This document shows, one piece after another, positions 42,420 through 52,802 of a stretch of 64,000 nt of DNA. Position 1 is the first letter of the stretch. Every line of letters begins with the position of its first letter. The notes under the pieces were generated by a model. The model was not told where the DNA came from. It ran no database searches and saw only the letters and a program-made list of their open reading frames with translations. A program made the translations under genes and the position numbers. This stretch comes from Betaproteobacteria bacterium (GTDB lineage Bacteria > Pseudomonadota > Gammaproteobacteria > Burkholderiales > SG8-39): contig SCTY01000068.1 of assembly GCA_004297625.1 (NCBI GenBank), positions 248,001 to 312,000 of the forward strand, given 5' to 3'.

Positions 42420-42732
42420 GCGCGGCGACGTTATCAAAGTCGGGGTGTTCGTACTACTGCTGTTCGCAGGAAGCGCTCGCGCGCGCGACTATCCGGACGA
42501 GGGCAACATGCCGCTGCGGCACGCGGTAAGCAAGGTGAAGTTCCTGGAGGAAACCGAGGCGTGGGCGAGCCGCATGCACGAAAGCGACGCGGTGGTGCAG
42601 TACGCGCTGCTGCTCGACGCACCGAAGACAGTGAAAGGCCGCTGTTACTGGCCGGTGGAGGTGCGCGCCGAGGGCAAGCTATGGCGCCGCTTCTATGTCA
42701 CGCCGCACGGCAAAGCGCTGCTCAAAGAATAA
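42418..42732 (+). CDS. Small exported protein of unknown function
   Basis: A 104-aa protein with a signal peptide (VIKVGVFVLLLFAGSARA). The mature part has 80 residues (YPDEGNMPLRHAVSKVKF start, CYWPVEVRAEGKLWRRFYV). I do not recognise a family. Its start is interlocked with that of the divergent transporter gene. It ends just before a partial copy of the dispersed inverted repeat. Confidence 0.6.
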   Translation: MRGDVIKVGVFVLLLFAGSARARDYPDEGNMPLRHAVSKVKFLEETEAWASRMHESDAVVQYALLLDAPKTVKGRCYWPVEVRAEGKLWRRFYVTPHGKALLKE

Positions 42733-42733
42733 A

Positions 42734-42758
42734 CGTGGTCTGTCCCTGATTTTCAGGG
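42734..42758. repeat. Partial copy of the dispersed repeat, with small hairpin
   Basis: Bases 42734-42751 are identical to 18 bp of the right arm of the repeat at 4020-4037 (core GTGGTCTGTCCCTGATT). Here the second arm is missing; instead CCCTGA (42744-42749) pairs with TCAGGG (42753-42758) to form a short hairpin between two convergent gene ends. Confidence 0.75.
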
Positions 42759-43148
42759 TTTGAACTGCTTGTCCACGTCGACGCGCAATCCGTTGGCGAG
42801 CCGGTTGGTTTCGTTTGCGAGACCCACCACCGCCATCAGCTCCATCAGCATCGCGTCGGTCATTCCCTTGTTGCGCGCCGCGGCGGTGTGCGAGAAGGTG
42901 CAGTACTCGCAGCCGTTCGTCGCGCTCACGGCGACGTAGACCATTTCCTTTACCAGGGGATCGAGCGCGCCGGGCGCCATCACCTGCTTCACGTTCTGCC
43001 AGATGCGCGCGAGCTCGCGCGGGTCGTTCGCCAGCGCCTTCCAGAAGTTGTTGATCCAGTCGACTGCGCGCGTCTTCATGATGTCGTCGTAGACCGAGCG
43101 CACCTCGGGCGAGGCGTCGGCGTATTCGATGAGTTTTACAAGGGCCAT
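42753..43148 (-). CDS. Carboxymuconolactone decarboxylase-family protein (AhpD-like)
   Basis: A 131-aa helical protein with the AhpD/CMD motif NGCEYCTFSH (C80, C83, H87), the redox-active CxxC plus His of the family. The fold forms trimers or hexamers. A role as a peroxidase partner or small decarboxylase is possible; the CxxC favours alkylhydroperoxidase-like chemistry. The frame remains open upstream, but family length supports the ATG at 43148. Confidence 0.85.
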   Translation of the reverse strand: MALVKLIEYADASPEVRSVYDDIMKTRAVDWINNFWKALANDPRELARIWQNVKQVMAPGALDPLVKEMVYVAVSATNGCEYCTFSHTAAARNKGMTDAMLMELMAVVGLANETNRLANGLRVDVDKQFKP

Positions 43149-43153
43149 GCCGT

Positions 43154-43159
43154 TATAGT
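43154..43159 (+). promoter_or_regulatory. -10 element placed for a leaderless GFA-family mRNA
   Basis: TATAGT ends 7 nt before the ATG of the zinc-protein gene, and no ribosome site is present, so the mRNA would start at or next to the ATG. Confidence 0.4.
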
Positions 43160-43166
43160 AGCTCCC

Positions 43167-43622
43167 ATGAAGCTCAACGGTTCCTGCCACTGCCGGGCAG
43201 TGCGCTTCTCGCTCGAGTCCGAGACGCCCTATCCGTACATGCACTGCTACTGCTCGATCTGCCGCAAGACCGCCGGCGGAGGCGGCTACGCGATCAACAT
43301 CATGGGCAAAGCCGATACGCTGAAGGCGAAGGGCCGCACGCAGATCTACCGCGCGATGCGCGGCGGCGGCGAGCGGCATTTCTGCCCGAAGTGCGCCTCG
43401 GCGCTTTGGGTCTGGGACAAGCGCTGGCCGGAATGGGTGTATCCGTTCGCTTCGGCCATCGACACGCCGCTGCCGCGGCCGAGGGAGCGCCAGCACATCT
43501 TCCTCGAGTCGAAGCCCGCCTGGGCGGAGCTCTGCCTGCGTGAAGGCGACAAGCGCTTCCGCGCCTACCCCAGGGAGGCGATCATCGACTGGCACAGGAA
43601 ACGCAAGCTGCTCAGGCCGTGA
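43167..43622 (+). CDS. GFA/CENP-V family zinc-binding protein
   Basis: A 151-aa protein of the glutathione-dependent formaldehyde-activating (GFA) fold. Zinc cysteines are C7, C9, C27, C29, C32, C73 and C76 (SCHC, HCYCSIC, FCPKC), the full family pattern. Some members act on glutathione adducts; most are uncharacterised. Its stop overlaps the GTG start of the next membrane protein gene. Confidence 0.85.
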   Translation: MKLNGSCHCRAVRFSLESETPYPYMHCYCSICRKTAGGGGYAINIMGKADTLKAKGRTQIYRAMRGGGERHFCPKCASALWVWDKRWPEWVYPFASAIDTPLPRPRERQHIFLESKPAWAELCLREGDKRFRAYPREAIIDWHRKRKLLRP

Positions 43623-44302
43623 TCCGTTTCCTCGGCCAGCTCGATCCCCAGGCGCTGATCATCGGCGTCGCGCTTCTCGGCGTGCTGCTCGCGTTTCCGT
43701 TTTTCCTCGCCGCGATCCGCCGCATGCGGCGCCTTAGGCTGGTACGGGGAACGCTTTTCTTCCTTTCAGGAGGGATAGTGTTGCTGGTAGCGGCCGCCGC
43801 CGGCCTGGTGGCGGCGAATCTCCTGACTTATGCCCGCCTTACACACGAGCAGGAGGCCGCGCGTGTCGCGACCACCCGGCTTGGCGAGCGCCATTTCGCG
43901 GTGAGCCTGCGCCGGACGGGCAGCGCGCCGGAACGCTACGACCTGCGCGGCGACGAGTGGCAGATCGACGCGCGCGTGCTGAAGTGGCGCGCCATGGGCA
44001 ATCTCCTCGGCTTCGACACCGTATACCGCCTGGAGCGCCTTTCGGGCCGCTACGGCGACATCGCCCAGGAACGCAGCGCGCCGCGCACCGTGCATGCGCT
44101 TTCCGGGGATCCGGGCATGGATTTGTGGACGCTTGCGAGGCGCTATCACCAGTATCTGCCGCTCGCCGACGCGCTCTACGGCAGCGCCGCCTATGTGCCG
44201 ATGGCCGAGGGCGCGGAATACGTGGTCAGTGTCTCCACGAGCGGCCTCGTGGTGCGCCCCGCCAACGACGCCGCCCGTAAGGCCGTTGGCGGATGGAAGT
44301 AA
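43619..44302 (+). CDS. Membrane protein of unknown function
   Basis: A 227-aa protein with two N-terminal membrane helices (residues about 13-32 and 44-68) joined by an Arg-rich loop, then a periplasmic domain of about 150 residues containing LRRTGSAPERYDLRGDEWQIDARVL. I recognise this as a conserved proteobacterial membrane protein without a known role. The start is GTG in a GTGA overlap with the GFA gene. Confidence 0.7.
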   Translation: MIRFLGQLDPQALIIGVALLGVLLAFPFFLAAIRRMRRLRLVRGTLFFLSGGIVLLVAAAAGLVAANLLTYARLTHEQEAARVATTRLGERHFAVSLRRTGSAPERYDLRGDEWQIDARVLKWRAMGNLLGFDTVYRLERLSGRYGDIAQERSAPRTVHALSGDPGMDLWTLARRYHQYLPLADALYGSAAYVPMAEGAEYVVSVSTSGLVVRPANDAARKAVGGWK

Positions 44303-44336
44303 TACCCCCGTTGGCTGGTAGAATGCCTGCGGTCTG

Positions 44337-44870
44337 ATGAAGTTTCTCTTCGATTTCTTCCCGGTCGTCCTGTTCTTCGTCGCCTTCAAGCTCACCGGCA
44401 TCTATGTCGCGACGGGCGTGGCGATCGCGGCGAGCTTCGTCCAGGTGGCGTGGCTGAAGCTGCGCGGCAAGCGCGTTGACCCGATGCTCTGGGCGAGCCT
44501 CGCCATCATCGCCGTGTTCGGCGGCGCGACGCTGCTGCTGCAGGACGAGACCTTCATCAAGTGGAAGCCCACGGTGCTCTACTGGCTGCTCGGCTCGGTG
44601 CTCGCCGGCGCGGCGCTGCTGTTCCGCCGGAACCTCATCCGCACCATGCTGTCGGAGCAGGTGCAGCTTCCCGACCCGGTCTGGTCGCGTCTCAACTGGA
44701 GCTGGATCGGCTTTTTCGTTTTCATGGGGGCCCTGAACCTGTACGTGGCCTACAACTATTCCACCGATCTCTGGGTCAACTTCAAGCTGTTCGGCGGCAT
44801 GGGGCTGATGCTGGTTTTCGTCGTCGTGCAGGCGGCGTTCCTCGCCAGGTACGTGGAGGACAAGCAATGA
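44337..44870 (+). CDS. yciB: Inner membrane protein YciB (septation protein A family)
   Basis: A 177-aa protein with five membrane helices. The family start MKFLFDFFPVVLFFVAFK, KPTVLYWLLG and the LNLYVAYNYSTDLWVNFKLFG segment are distinctive. YciB takes part in cell-envelope integrity and division. Its stop overlaps the bolA-like gene (ATGA), an arrangement typical of betaproteobacteria. Confidence 0.93.
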   Translation: MKFLFDFFPVVLFFVAFKLTGIYVATGVAIAASFVQVAWLKLRGKRVDPMLWASLAIIAVFGGATLLLQDETFIKWKPTVLYWLLGSVLAGAALLFRRNLIRTMLSEQVQLPDPVWSRLNWSWIGFFVFMGALNLYVAYNYSTDLWVNFKLFGGMGLMLVFVVVQAAFLARYVEDKQ

Positions 44871-45145
44871 ACGTCGCCGCCACCATCCGCCAGCGGCTGG
44901 CCCAGCTCGACCCGCTCGCATTGGATCTCGAAGACGAGAGCGAGAAGCACCGCGGCCACGCCGGCTACCGCGAGGGCGGCAACACCCATTGGCGGCTGTC
45001 CATCGTGTCGCCGCGCTTCGCCGGCCAGAGCACCGTCGCGCGCCACCGCATGGTGTACCAGGCGCTCGGCGAGCTCATGCAGAATCCCATCCACGCGCTC
45101 GCCATCACGGCGCGCAGCCCGGAAGAAACGAAAGGAAAGCAATGA
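44867..45145 (+). CDS. BolA family protein
   Basis: A 92-aa BolA-fold protein: an N-terminal helix (IRQRLAQLDPLAL), the conserved H in KHRGHAG, and the invariant RHRMVYQALGELM with the C-terminal His in NPIHAL. BolA proteins pair with monothiol glutaredoxins in iron-sulfur trafficking and affect cell shape. It is coupled at both ends (ATGA) to yciB and the isomerase gene. Confidence 0.92.
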   Translation: MNVAATIRQRLAQLDPLALDLEDESEKHRGHAGYREGGNTHWRLSIVSPRFAGQSTVARHRMVYQALGELMQNPIHALAITARSPEETKGKQ

Positions 45146-45975
45146 AGACATGGATCATCGCCGCGGCACTGATGGGGGCCCCGGCTCTCGTCCTCGGCCA
45201 GACGCTGCCGACCAAGGAGCCGGCGAAGAAGGAAGCCGCGAGAAAGCCGGCCGCGCAGGGCGACGCGATCGCCAGGGTGAACGGCGTGGCGGTGCCGCGC
45301 GCGCGTCAGGACGTCGTGGTGCAGCAGCAGGCGAGCCGCGGCATGCCCGACAACCCGCAGACGCGCGCCATGGTGCGCGAAGAGCTGATCAACCGCGAGG
45401 TCATCGCGCAGGAGGCACAGAAGAGCGGCGTGGCGAAGAACCCGCAGGTGCAGACCCAGATCGACATGGCGCGCCAGGAAGTGCTCGTCGGCGCCTACAT
45501 CAACGACTGGCTGCGCAAGAACCCGGTGAGCGACGCCGAAGTGCAGAAGGAGTATGAGCGGGTCAAGGCTTCCACCGGCGGCAAGGAGTACAAGGCCCGC
45601 CACATTCTCGTCGACAGCGAGGACCAGGCGAAGGGATTGATCGCCGAGCTGAAGAAGGGCGGCAAGTTCGAAGAGCTTGCGAGCAAGAACTCCAAGGACA
45701 GCGGCAGCGCGCAGCGCGGCGGCGACCTGGACTGGAACGTTCCCGCGAACTTCGACAAGCAGTTCTCGGATGCGATGGTCAAGCTCGACAAGGGCAAATA
45801 CACCGAAGCGCCGGTACAGACGCGCTTCGGCTATCACGTCATCCAGCTCGACGACGTGCGCCCGGTGAGCTTCCCGGCGCTCAACGAGGTGCGCTCGCGC
45901 ATCCAGCAGCAGCTGACGCAGCACAAGATCGAAGGGCTGGTGAAGTCGTTGCGCGCGAAGGCGAAGGTGGAGTAA
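45142..45975 (+). CDS. Periplasmic parvulin-type peptidyl-prolyl isomerase
   Basis: A 277-aa chaperone with a signal peptide (MKTWIIAAALMGAPALVLGQ). It has an N-terminal SurA-like helical part (residues 45-130) and a parvulin domain (about 148-240; KARHILVDSEDQAKGLIAEL, GGDLDWN, GYHVIQLDDV). It helps outer-membrane and periplasmic proteins fold. It is third in the yciB-bolA-ppi operon. Confidence 0.92.
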   Translation: MKTWIIAAALMGAPALVLGQTLPTKEPAKKEAARKPAAQGDAIARVNGVAVPRARQDVVVQQQASRGMPDNPQTRAMVREELINREVIAQEAQKSGVAKNPQVQTQIDMARQEVLVGAYINDWLRKNPVSDAEVQKEYERVKASTGGKEYKARHILVDSEDQAKGLIAELKKGGKFEELASKNSKDSGSAQRGGDLDWNVPANFDKQFSDAMVKLDKGKYTEAPVQTRFGYHVIQLDDVRPVSFPALNEVRSRIQQQLTQHKIEGLVKSLRAKAKVE

Positions 45976-45997
45976 GCCACTTCCCGAAGGAGGAGGT

Positions 45998-46210
45998 ATG
46001 GCAAGGTACGGCAAGAAATCGCGGCAGAAGGTGAAGAAGGCGATGCACGAGCGCAAGCGCGGCAAGCTGCGCAGCGGGCGCTCGGGCAAGAAGGTGAAGA
46101 GCCGCAGGCAGGCGATCGCCATCGGGCTGTCCGAGGCGCGCCGCGCCGGCGCCAAGGTGCCGCCACGCAAGAAAGGCAGAAAGCGCAAGTCCTCGCGGAA
46201 GAAGAAATAG
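45998..46210 (+). CDS. Small lysine/arginine-rich protein, DUF6496
   Basis: A 70-aa highly basic protein (MARYGKKSRQKVKKAMHERK; GKKVKSRRQAIAIGLSEARRAG). The central AIAIGLSEARRAG stretch is the DUF6496 signature. The C-terminal third is nearly all Lys and Arg, so it probably binds nucleic acid, histone-like. The GGAGGAGG ribosome site is very strong, so expression may be high. Confidence 0.8.
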   Translation: MARYGKKSRQKVKKAMHERKRGKLRSGRSGKKVKSRRQAIAIGLSEARRAGAKVPPRKKGRKRKSSRKKK

Positions 46211-46230
46211 CCGCAGGGCGCTTCTTCCGG

Positions 46231-46713
46231 GTGGTTCGCGGCAACCTGCTCGAGGAGCCGGTCGACGCGATCGTCAACGCCGCGAACGGCCACCTCGCCC
46301 ACGGCGGCGGAGTGGCCGGGATCATTTCACGCGCCGCGGGCCCCGAGCTGCAAGCCGAATCCGACCGCATCGTTGCCGCGCGCGGCCCCTTGCCTAGCGG
46401 CAGCGCGGTCGTCACCACGGCCGGCCGGCTGCCGTTCAAGGGGGTGATCCATGCCGTCGGACCCCGTTACGGCGAGGGGGACGAGGAGGCCAAGCTTCTG
46501 CAGGCCCTTAGCGCCGCATTCGCTCGCGCTTGCGAACGGGAATGGCAGGACATTTCGTTTCCCGCCGTCTCCGCCGGCATCTTTGCAGTGCCGCTCGAGG
46601 TCTGCGCGCGCGCCTACGTCGCTGCAGCGCGGCGCGCGCCGCTGCGTAATGTGCGGCTATGCTTGCGCGACCAACCGGTCATCGATGCCGTTCTCGAGGA
46701 GCTTTCAAAATGA
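46231..46713 (+). CDS. Macro domain protein (ADP-ribose/O-acetyl-ADP-ribose binding)
   Basis: A 160-aa macro domain. The core VDAIVNAANGHLAHGGGVAGIISRAAG and the Gly-rich SAGIFAVPLEV binding loops are present. Likely activity is hydrolysis of O-acetyl-ADP-ribose or removal of ADP-ribose, which fits a sirtuin-containing genome. The GTG start leaves out eight open upstream codons (AAGRFFRV) that would complete the first strand, so the true start may be a rarer codon near 46207. It overlaps msrA by ATGA. Confidence 0.82.
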   Translation: MVRGNLLEEPVDAIVNAANGHLAHGGGVAGIISRAAGPELQAESDRIVAARGPLPSGSAVVTTAGRLPFKGVIHAVGPRYGEGDEEAKLLQALSAAFARACEREWQDISFPAVSAGIFAVPLEVCARAYVAAARRAPLRNVRLCLRDQPVIDAVLEELSK

Positions 46714-47303
46714 CAGGAATCATCGGGCTGTTGATTGCGCTGATCGCGCTTCCCGCGTTTTCCCAGCCGAAGCTCGAGAAGGCGACTTTCGCCATGGGCT
46801 GCTTCTGGTGCGCCGAGGAGGCCTTCGAGAAGGTTCCAGGCGTCATCTCGGCGGTTTCCGGCTACACCGGCGGCAAGGTCAAGAACCCGAGCTACGAGCA
46901 GGTCTCGAGCGGCAGAACCGGGCATGCCGAGGCCGTGCAGGTCACTTTCGACCCGGCCAAGGTGAGCTACGAAAAGCTGCTGGATACCTTCTGGCTGAAC
47001 CACGACCCGACGGTCAAGGACCGCCAGTTCTGCGACGCCGGCTCGCAGTACCGCCCGGAGCTCTTCTACCATTCCGAGGAGCAGAAGCGCCTTGCCGAAG
47101 CGTCGAAGGCCAAGTGGGAAAAGGAGAAGCCTTTTCGCCAGCCGATCCTCACGCCAATCACCCCGGCGGGCGAATTCTGGCCCGCCGAGGAATACCACCA
47201 GGATTACTACAAGAAGAACCCGGTTCAGTACCGGTTCTACGTGACCGGCTGCGGCCGCTACGCGCGCCTCGATCAGCTATGGGGCGCGCTGCGCAAGCAC
47301 TGA
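46710..47303 (+). CDS. msrA: Periplasmic peptide-methionine (S)-S-oxide reductase
   Basis: A 197-aa MsrA with catalytic GCFWC (C31), GYTGG, HAEAVQV, and GSQYRPELFYHSEEQ. An N-terminal signal peptide (IIGLLIALIALPAFSQ) places it in the periplasm, unlike most MsrA. It repairs oxidised methionine. Other conserved Cys are C34 and the one in VTGCGRY, which could be resolving cysteines. Confidence 0.93.
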   Translation: MTGIIGLLIALIALPAFSQPKLEKATFAMGCFWCAEEAFEKVPGVISAVSGYTGGKVKNPSYEQVSSGRTGHAEAVQVTFDPAKVSYEKLLDTFWLNHDPTVKDRQFCDAGSQYRPELFYHSEEQKRLAEASKAKWEKEKPFRQPILTPITPAGEFWPAEEYHQDYYKKNPVQYRFYVTGCGRYARLDQLWGALRKH

Positions 47304-47318
47304 TTACTTGGAGCGTGC

Positions 47319-47846
47319 CTAGAACTTGCGCTCGCGCTCGATTTCGCTCACGCGGCCGCGCACCACCGTGATGGTCGTGGTGAACGGATCGGCCGGCGTC
47401 GGAAAGTACGTATAGGTCTTGAGGAAGTGAGCGTCCCAGACCAGCATGTCCGGCTCGCCTGCGACGCCGAGCAGCTCACCCTCGGTGATGCCGCGCCGGA
47501 TGGAGACGTACTTGCGGAAGTCGAGCCCGCGAGGCGGCTTGGGGGTGGCGGCGGCGCGCTCGGCGGCGAGCCGGGCTTCGATCTGCTCGCGAAGCGCAAG
47601 GCGCGCCTCGAGGCGCTCGCCCTGGCAGCGCACTGTGTTGCATTCGGTGCTGTCGGCCGAGGGCGGCCCGGGCTGCGCGTCGATATCGACCTTGACGGCC
47701 TGCACGCCGTGGGGCGGAGCCTCGTTCGAGTAGTTGACGGTGCCTTTTTCGTCGACCCAGCGGTAGACCTCCGCCCAGGCGGGCGCCGCCGCCAGCAGCG
47801 CCGTCAGTAAGACCGCCCTAAACGCTTTGCCTTCATCCGCATTCAT
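47319..47846 (-). CDS. Exported DUF4124-domain protein
   Basis: A 175-aa protein with a signal peptide (AVLLTALLAAAPAWA), followed by the DUF4124 motif EVYRWVDEKGTVNYSNEAPP. A coiled-coil-prone stretch (ERLEARLALREQIEARLAAERAA) and a C-terminal domain with GITEGELLGVAGEPD (a SmpA/OmlA-like turn) follow. Its role is unknown. The start lies inside the end of iscX (14-bp overlap), so it may be the last gene of the ISC operon. Confidence 0.75.
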   Translation of the reverse strand: MNADEGKAFRAVLLTALLAAAPAWAEVYRWVDEKGTVNYSNEAPPHGVQAVKVDIDAQPGPPSADSTECNTVRCQGERLEARLALREQIEARLAAERAAATPKPPRGLDFRKYVSIRRGITEGELLGVAGEPDMLVWDAHFLKTYTYFPTPADPFTTTITVVRGRVSEIERERKF

Positions 47847-48027
47847 CGATCCAAGCCATCTGGATGGCCTCGAGGATCTTCTCCCCGCAGCGCTTCGGGT
47901 CGTCGTCGAACCCGGGAAGCGCCATCACCCATTTGTACAGATCGACGAAGTTTACTCTTTCCGGGTCCTGCTCCGGGTGCGCGTCGACGAGCGCCATCGC
48001 GATGTCGGCGGTGTCGGTCCACTTCAT
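47833..48027 (-). CDS. iscX: ISC accessory protein IscX
   Basis: A 64-aa acidic protein (MKWTDTADIAMALVDAHPEQDPE; KWVMALPGFDDDPKRCGEKILEAIQMAWIDE). IscX binds IscS and iron and tunes cluster assembly. The start overlaps the ferredoxin stop (ATGA). Confidence 0.95.
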   Translation of the reverse strand: MKWTDTADIAMALVDAHPEQDPERVNFVDLYKWVMALPGFDDDPKRCGEKILEAIQMAWIDECG

Positions 48028-48370
48028 TTCTTTCCGCCTCCCTCGCGCTCGTAGTTGATCGTGTACTTCGGGATCTCCACGGTGAGATCCTCGTCGCCCA
48101 CCTTCGCCTGGCAGGAAAGCCGCGAGGTGGCCTCCAGGCCCCATGCCTTGTCGAGCATGTCCTCCTCCTTCTCGCTCGCCTCCTCCAGCGAGTCGAAGCC
48201 CTCGCGCACGATCACGTGGCAGGTGGTGCACGCCGCCTGCTTCTCGCAGGCGTGCTCGATATCGATGTGGTTCTCGAGCAGCGTATCGCAGATCGATTTG
48301 CCCGTTTGAGCCTCGATTTCGGCGCCATCCGGGCAGATGGCGTGTCCGGGCAAGACCTTGATCTTGGGCA

Positions 48371-48371
<1 letters not shown>
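48024..48371 (-). CDS. fdx: ISC-type 2Fe-2S ferredoxin
   Basis: A 115-aa adrenodoxin-like ferredoxin. Cluster ligands are in HACEKQAACTTCH and the later RLSCQA. It supplies electrons to IscU/IscS cluster assembly. Its start codon directly follows the last base of hscA, sharing one base with that gene's stop. Confidence 0.95.
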
Positions 48372-50233
<1,862 letters not shown>

Positions 50234-50758
50234 TTACTCTACTTCCTCGTAGGCGGCTTCGATTTCGGCGTCGAGCCTGTGGAGGAACATCAGCTTCCTC
50301 ACGAGGCCGGCGGCACCGGCGTAGTCCTTCCTGGAATCGATGGCTTCGCCGATCTGTCGCTCCAGCGATTTGCGGTTCGCGGCGAGCTCGGAGCGCATGC
50401 GGTCGAGAGCCTCGGCGTCCTTTCCGGTGACCGCGCCTTCCAGCTCCTCGCGCAGCTCGAGTTGCTGCACGAGGAACTCCGCGGGCATCTGCGTGTTCGT
50501 CTCGAAACCGAGGTCGATGCCGTGCAGCTCGAGGATGTGCTTCGCGCGCTGCACCGGGTCCATCAGGGTGCGGTACGCCTCGTTCACGCGCGTAGTCCAC
50601 TGCAGCGAGGCGCGGCGCTCGGCATCGCCGGCGTGCGCGAACCGGTCCGGGTGAACCTGCGACTGGATCTCGCGGTAGCGGCGCTCTAGCGCAGCGGCGT
50701 CCAGCGCGAAGGCCGGCGCCAGGCCGAACAGGTCGAAGTGGTTGTGCATGCCCTGCAC
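50234..50758 (-). CDS. hscB: Fe-S assembly co-chaperone HscB
   Basis: A 174-aa J-protein with HPD at residues 36-38 (QVHPDRFAHAG) and a C-terminal three-helix IscU-binding domain (AEFLVQQLELREELEGA). It brings IscU to HscA and stimulates its ATPase. A 68-bp gap separates it from iscA. Confidence 0.95.
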   Translation of the reverse strand: MQGMHNHFDLFGLAPAFALDAAALERRYREIQSQVHPDRFAHAGDAERRASLQWTTRVNEAYRTLMDPVQRAKHILELHGIDLGFETNTQMPAEFLVQQLELREELEGAVTGKDAEALDRMRSELAANRKSLERQIGEAIDSRKDYAGAAGLVRKLMFLHRLDAEIEAAYEEVE

Positions 50759-50826
50759 TGACGCTTCACGCGCCTCCGCACACGTATCCCGTGCGTCGGC
50801 AGGCCGCGCGAGCGTCGTGCAACCGG

Positions 50827-51150
50827 TCAGACGTTAAACGACTCGCCGCATCCGCACTGATCCTTGACGCGCGGGTTGCGGAACTTGAATCCCTCGTTGA
50901 GGCCTTCACGGGTGTAGTCGAGCTCGGTGCCATCGATGAACTGCAGGCTCTTGGGATCCACGAGCACCTTGACGCCGCGGCTCTCGAACGTGTGATCCTC
51001 GGGGTTGACCGCGTCCGCGAACTCGAGCTTGTACGCGAGCCCGGAGCAGCCGGAAGTGCGCACGCCCACGCGCAGGCCAACGCCCTTGCCGCGCCTGGCA
51101 AGGAATGCCTGCACGTGGCTCGCCGCCTGCTCGGTGAGCGTGATCGCCAT
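50827..51150 (-). CDS. iscA: Iron-sulfur assembly protein IscA
   Basis: A 107-aa A-type carrier with cysteines in TSGCSGLAY and CGCGESF. The start codon shares the A of the iscU stop (TGATG). It delivers clusters to target proteins. Confidence 0.96.
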   Translation of the reverse strand: MAITLTEQAASHVQAFLARRGKGVGLRVGVRTSGCSGLAYKLEFADAVNPEDHTFESRGVKVLVDPKSLQFIDGTELDYTREGLNEGFKFRNPRVKDQCGCGESFNV

Positions 51151-51584
51151 CAGGCGACCTTCTTCCGGTCCACGGCCTCCTGCTCGACCGCCGCCTCCGG
51201 CGCGATGCCGTGCTTCTTGCGGTAGTCCTCGATGGCGGCCTTGATCGCGTCCTCCGCGAGGATCGAGCAGTGGATCTTCACCGGCGGGAGCGACAGCTCC
51301 TCGGCGATGTGGGTGTTCTTGATGGTGGCCGCCTCGGCGAGGGTCTTGCCCTTCACCCACTCGGTGACGAGCGAGCTCGAGGCGATGGCGGAGCCGCAGC
51401 CGTAGGTCTTGAACTTGGCGTCCTCGATGCGGCCGTCGGAGCCGACCTTGATCTGCAGCTTCATGACGTCGCCGCAGGCCGGAGCGCCGACCATGCCGGT
51501 GCCGACCGACTGGTCGCTCTTTTCGAAGGACCCGACGTTCCTCGGATTCTCGTAGTGATCGATGACTTTATCGCTGTATGCCAT
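51150..51584 (-). CDS. iscU: Iron-sulfur scaffold IscU
   Basis: A 144-aa scaffold. Ligands are C37 (PACGDVMK), C63 (YGCGSAIA) and C106 (IHCSILAED), with D39; the HscA-binding LPPVK is at residues 99-103. It has about 16 extra C-terminal residues (APEAAVEQEAVDRKKVA) compared with E. coli IscU, rich in Glu and Lys. Confidence 0.97.
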   Translation of the reverse strand: MAYSDKVIDHYENPRNVGSFEKSDQSVGTGMVGAPACGDVMKLQIKVGSDGRIEDAKFKTYGCGSAIASSSLVTEWVKGKTLAEAATIKNTHIAEELSLPPVKIHCSILAEDAIKAAIEDYRKKHGIAPEAAVEQEAVDRKKVA

Positions 51585-51593
51585 AGCAGTTCC

Positions 51594-52802
51594 TCAGTGT
51601 GCTGCCCACTGCACGGAATTCAAGTCTACTCCGTCCTTGTACATCTCCCAGAGCGGAGAGAGCTCCCTTAATTTCGCGACTTTTTTCCTGATAAGCTCGG
51701 CCGCGTACTTCACCTCCTCTTCGGTGGTGAAGCGACCCAGCGTGATGCGGATCGAGCTGTGCGCGAGCTCGTCGTTGCGGCCCAGCGCGCGCAGCACGTA
51801 CGAAGGCTCGAGCGAGGCCGAGGTGCAGGCCGAGCCCGACGACACGGCGATGTCCTTCACCGCCATGATGAGCGACTCGCCCTCGACGAAGTTGAAGCTC
51901 ACGTTGAGGTTGTGCGGAATGCGGCGCTCCCTATCGCCATTGAGGTATACCTCTTCCATTTCCTTGATGCCGTTCCACAGCTTGTCGCGCAGGGCGCGCA
52001 CGCGCTCGTTGTCCGTGGCCATCTCGAGCTTCGCGAGCCGCGCCGCCTCGCCGAAGCCGACGATCTGGTGCGTCGGCAGCGTTCCCGAGCGGAAGCCGCG
52101 CTCGTGGCCGCCGCCGTGGATCTGCGCCTCGATGCGAACGCGCGGCTTCCTGCGCACGTAGAGCGCGCCGATGCCTTTCGGGCCGTAGATCTTGTGCGCG
52201 GTGATGGTCAGCAGGTCGGCCTTGAGCTTCTGCATGTCGATCTCGACGCGGCCGGCGCCCTGGACCGCATCGCAATGGAACACGATGCCCCTGGCGCGGC
52301 AGATCTCGCCGATCTCCCAGACCGGCTGGATCACGCCGATCTCGTTGTTCACCATCATGATGCTGACGAGGATGGTGTCGGGGCGGATCGCCGCCTCGAA
52401 TTTCCTCAAATCCACGATGCCGTTCGATTCGACATCGAGATACGTCACCTCGAAGCCGTGGCGCTCGAGCTCGCGGCAGGTATCGAGCACGGCCTTGTGC
52501 TCGGTCTTCTGCGTGATGATGTGCTTGCCCTTGGTCTTGTAGAACCCGGCCGCGCCCTTGATGGCGAGGTTGTTGCCTTCGGTCGCGCCCGAGGTCCACA
52601 CGATCTCCTTCGGATCGGCGTTGATCAGCGCGGCGACGTGCGCGCGCGCCTCCTCAACCGCCTCCTCGGCCTTCCAGCCGAACGCGTGCGAGCGGCTGGC
52701 CGGATTGCCGAAGTACTCCGTCAGATACGGAATCATCTTCTGCGCCACGCGCGGATCGACCGGCGTCGTGGCGGAGTAATCGAGATAGATCGGGAGCTTC
52801 AC
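51594..52802 (-). CDS. iscS: Cysteine desulfurase IscS
   Basis: A 402-aa PLP enzyme that takes sulfur from cysteine. The PLP lysine is in TITAHKIYGPKG, the mobile-loop cysteine is C326 (SSGSACTSAS), and the N-terminal fold IYLDYSATTPVD is conserved. It overlaps the iscR stop (ATGA) and lies 9 bp before iscU. Confidence 0.97.
   Translation of the reverse strand: MKLPIYLDYSATTPVDPRVAQKMIPYLTEYFGNPASRSHAFGWKAEEAVEEARAHVAALINADPKEIVWTSGATEGNNLAIKGAAGFYKTKGKHIITQKTEHKAVLDTCRELERHGFEVTYLDVESNGIVDLRKFEAAIRPDTILVSIMMVNNEIGVIQPVWEIGEICRARGIVFHCDAVQGAGRVEIDMQKLKADLLTITAHKIYGPKGIGALYVRRKPRVRIEAQIHGGGHERGFRSGTLPTHQIVGFGEAARLAKLEMATDNERVRALRDKLWNGIKEMEEVYLNGDRERRIPHNLNVSFNFVEGESLIMAVKDIAVSSGSACTSASLEPSYVLRALGRNDELAHSSIRITLGRFTTEEEVKYAAELIRKKVAKLRELSPLWEMYKDGVDLNSVQWAAH

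Noticed and set aside
46231..46260. A third non-standard start (ATA near 46207) for the macro domain gene
   Set aside because: The GTG at 46231 gives a nearly complete domain, so the evidence is weaker than for the two CTG cases; only noted in the gene entry.
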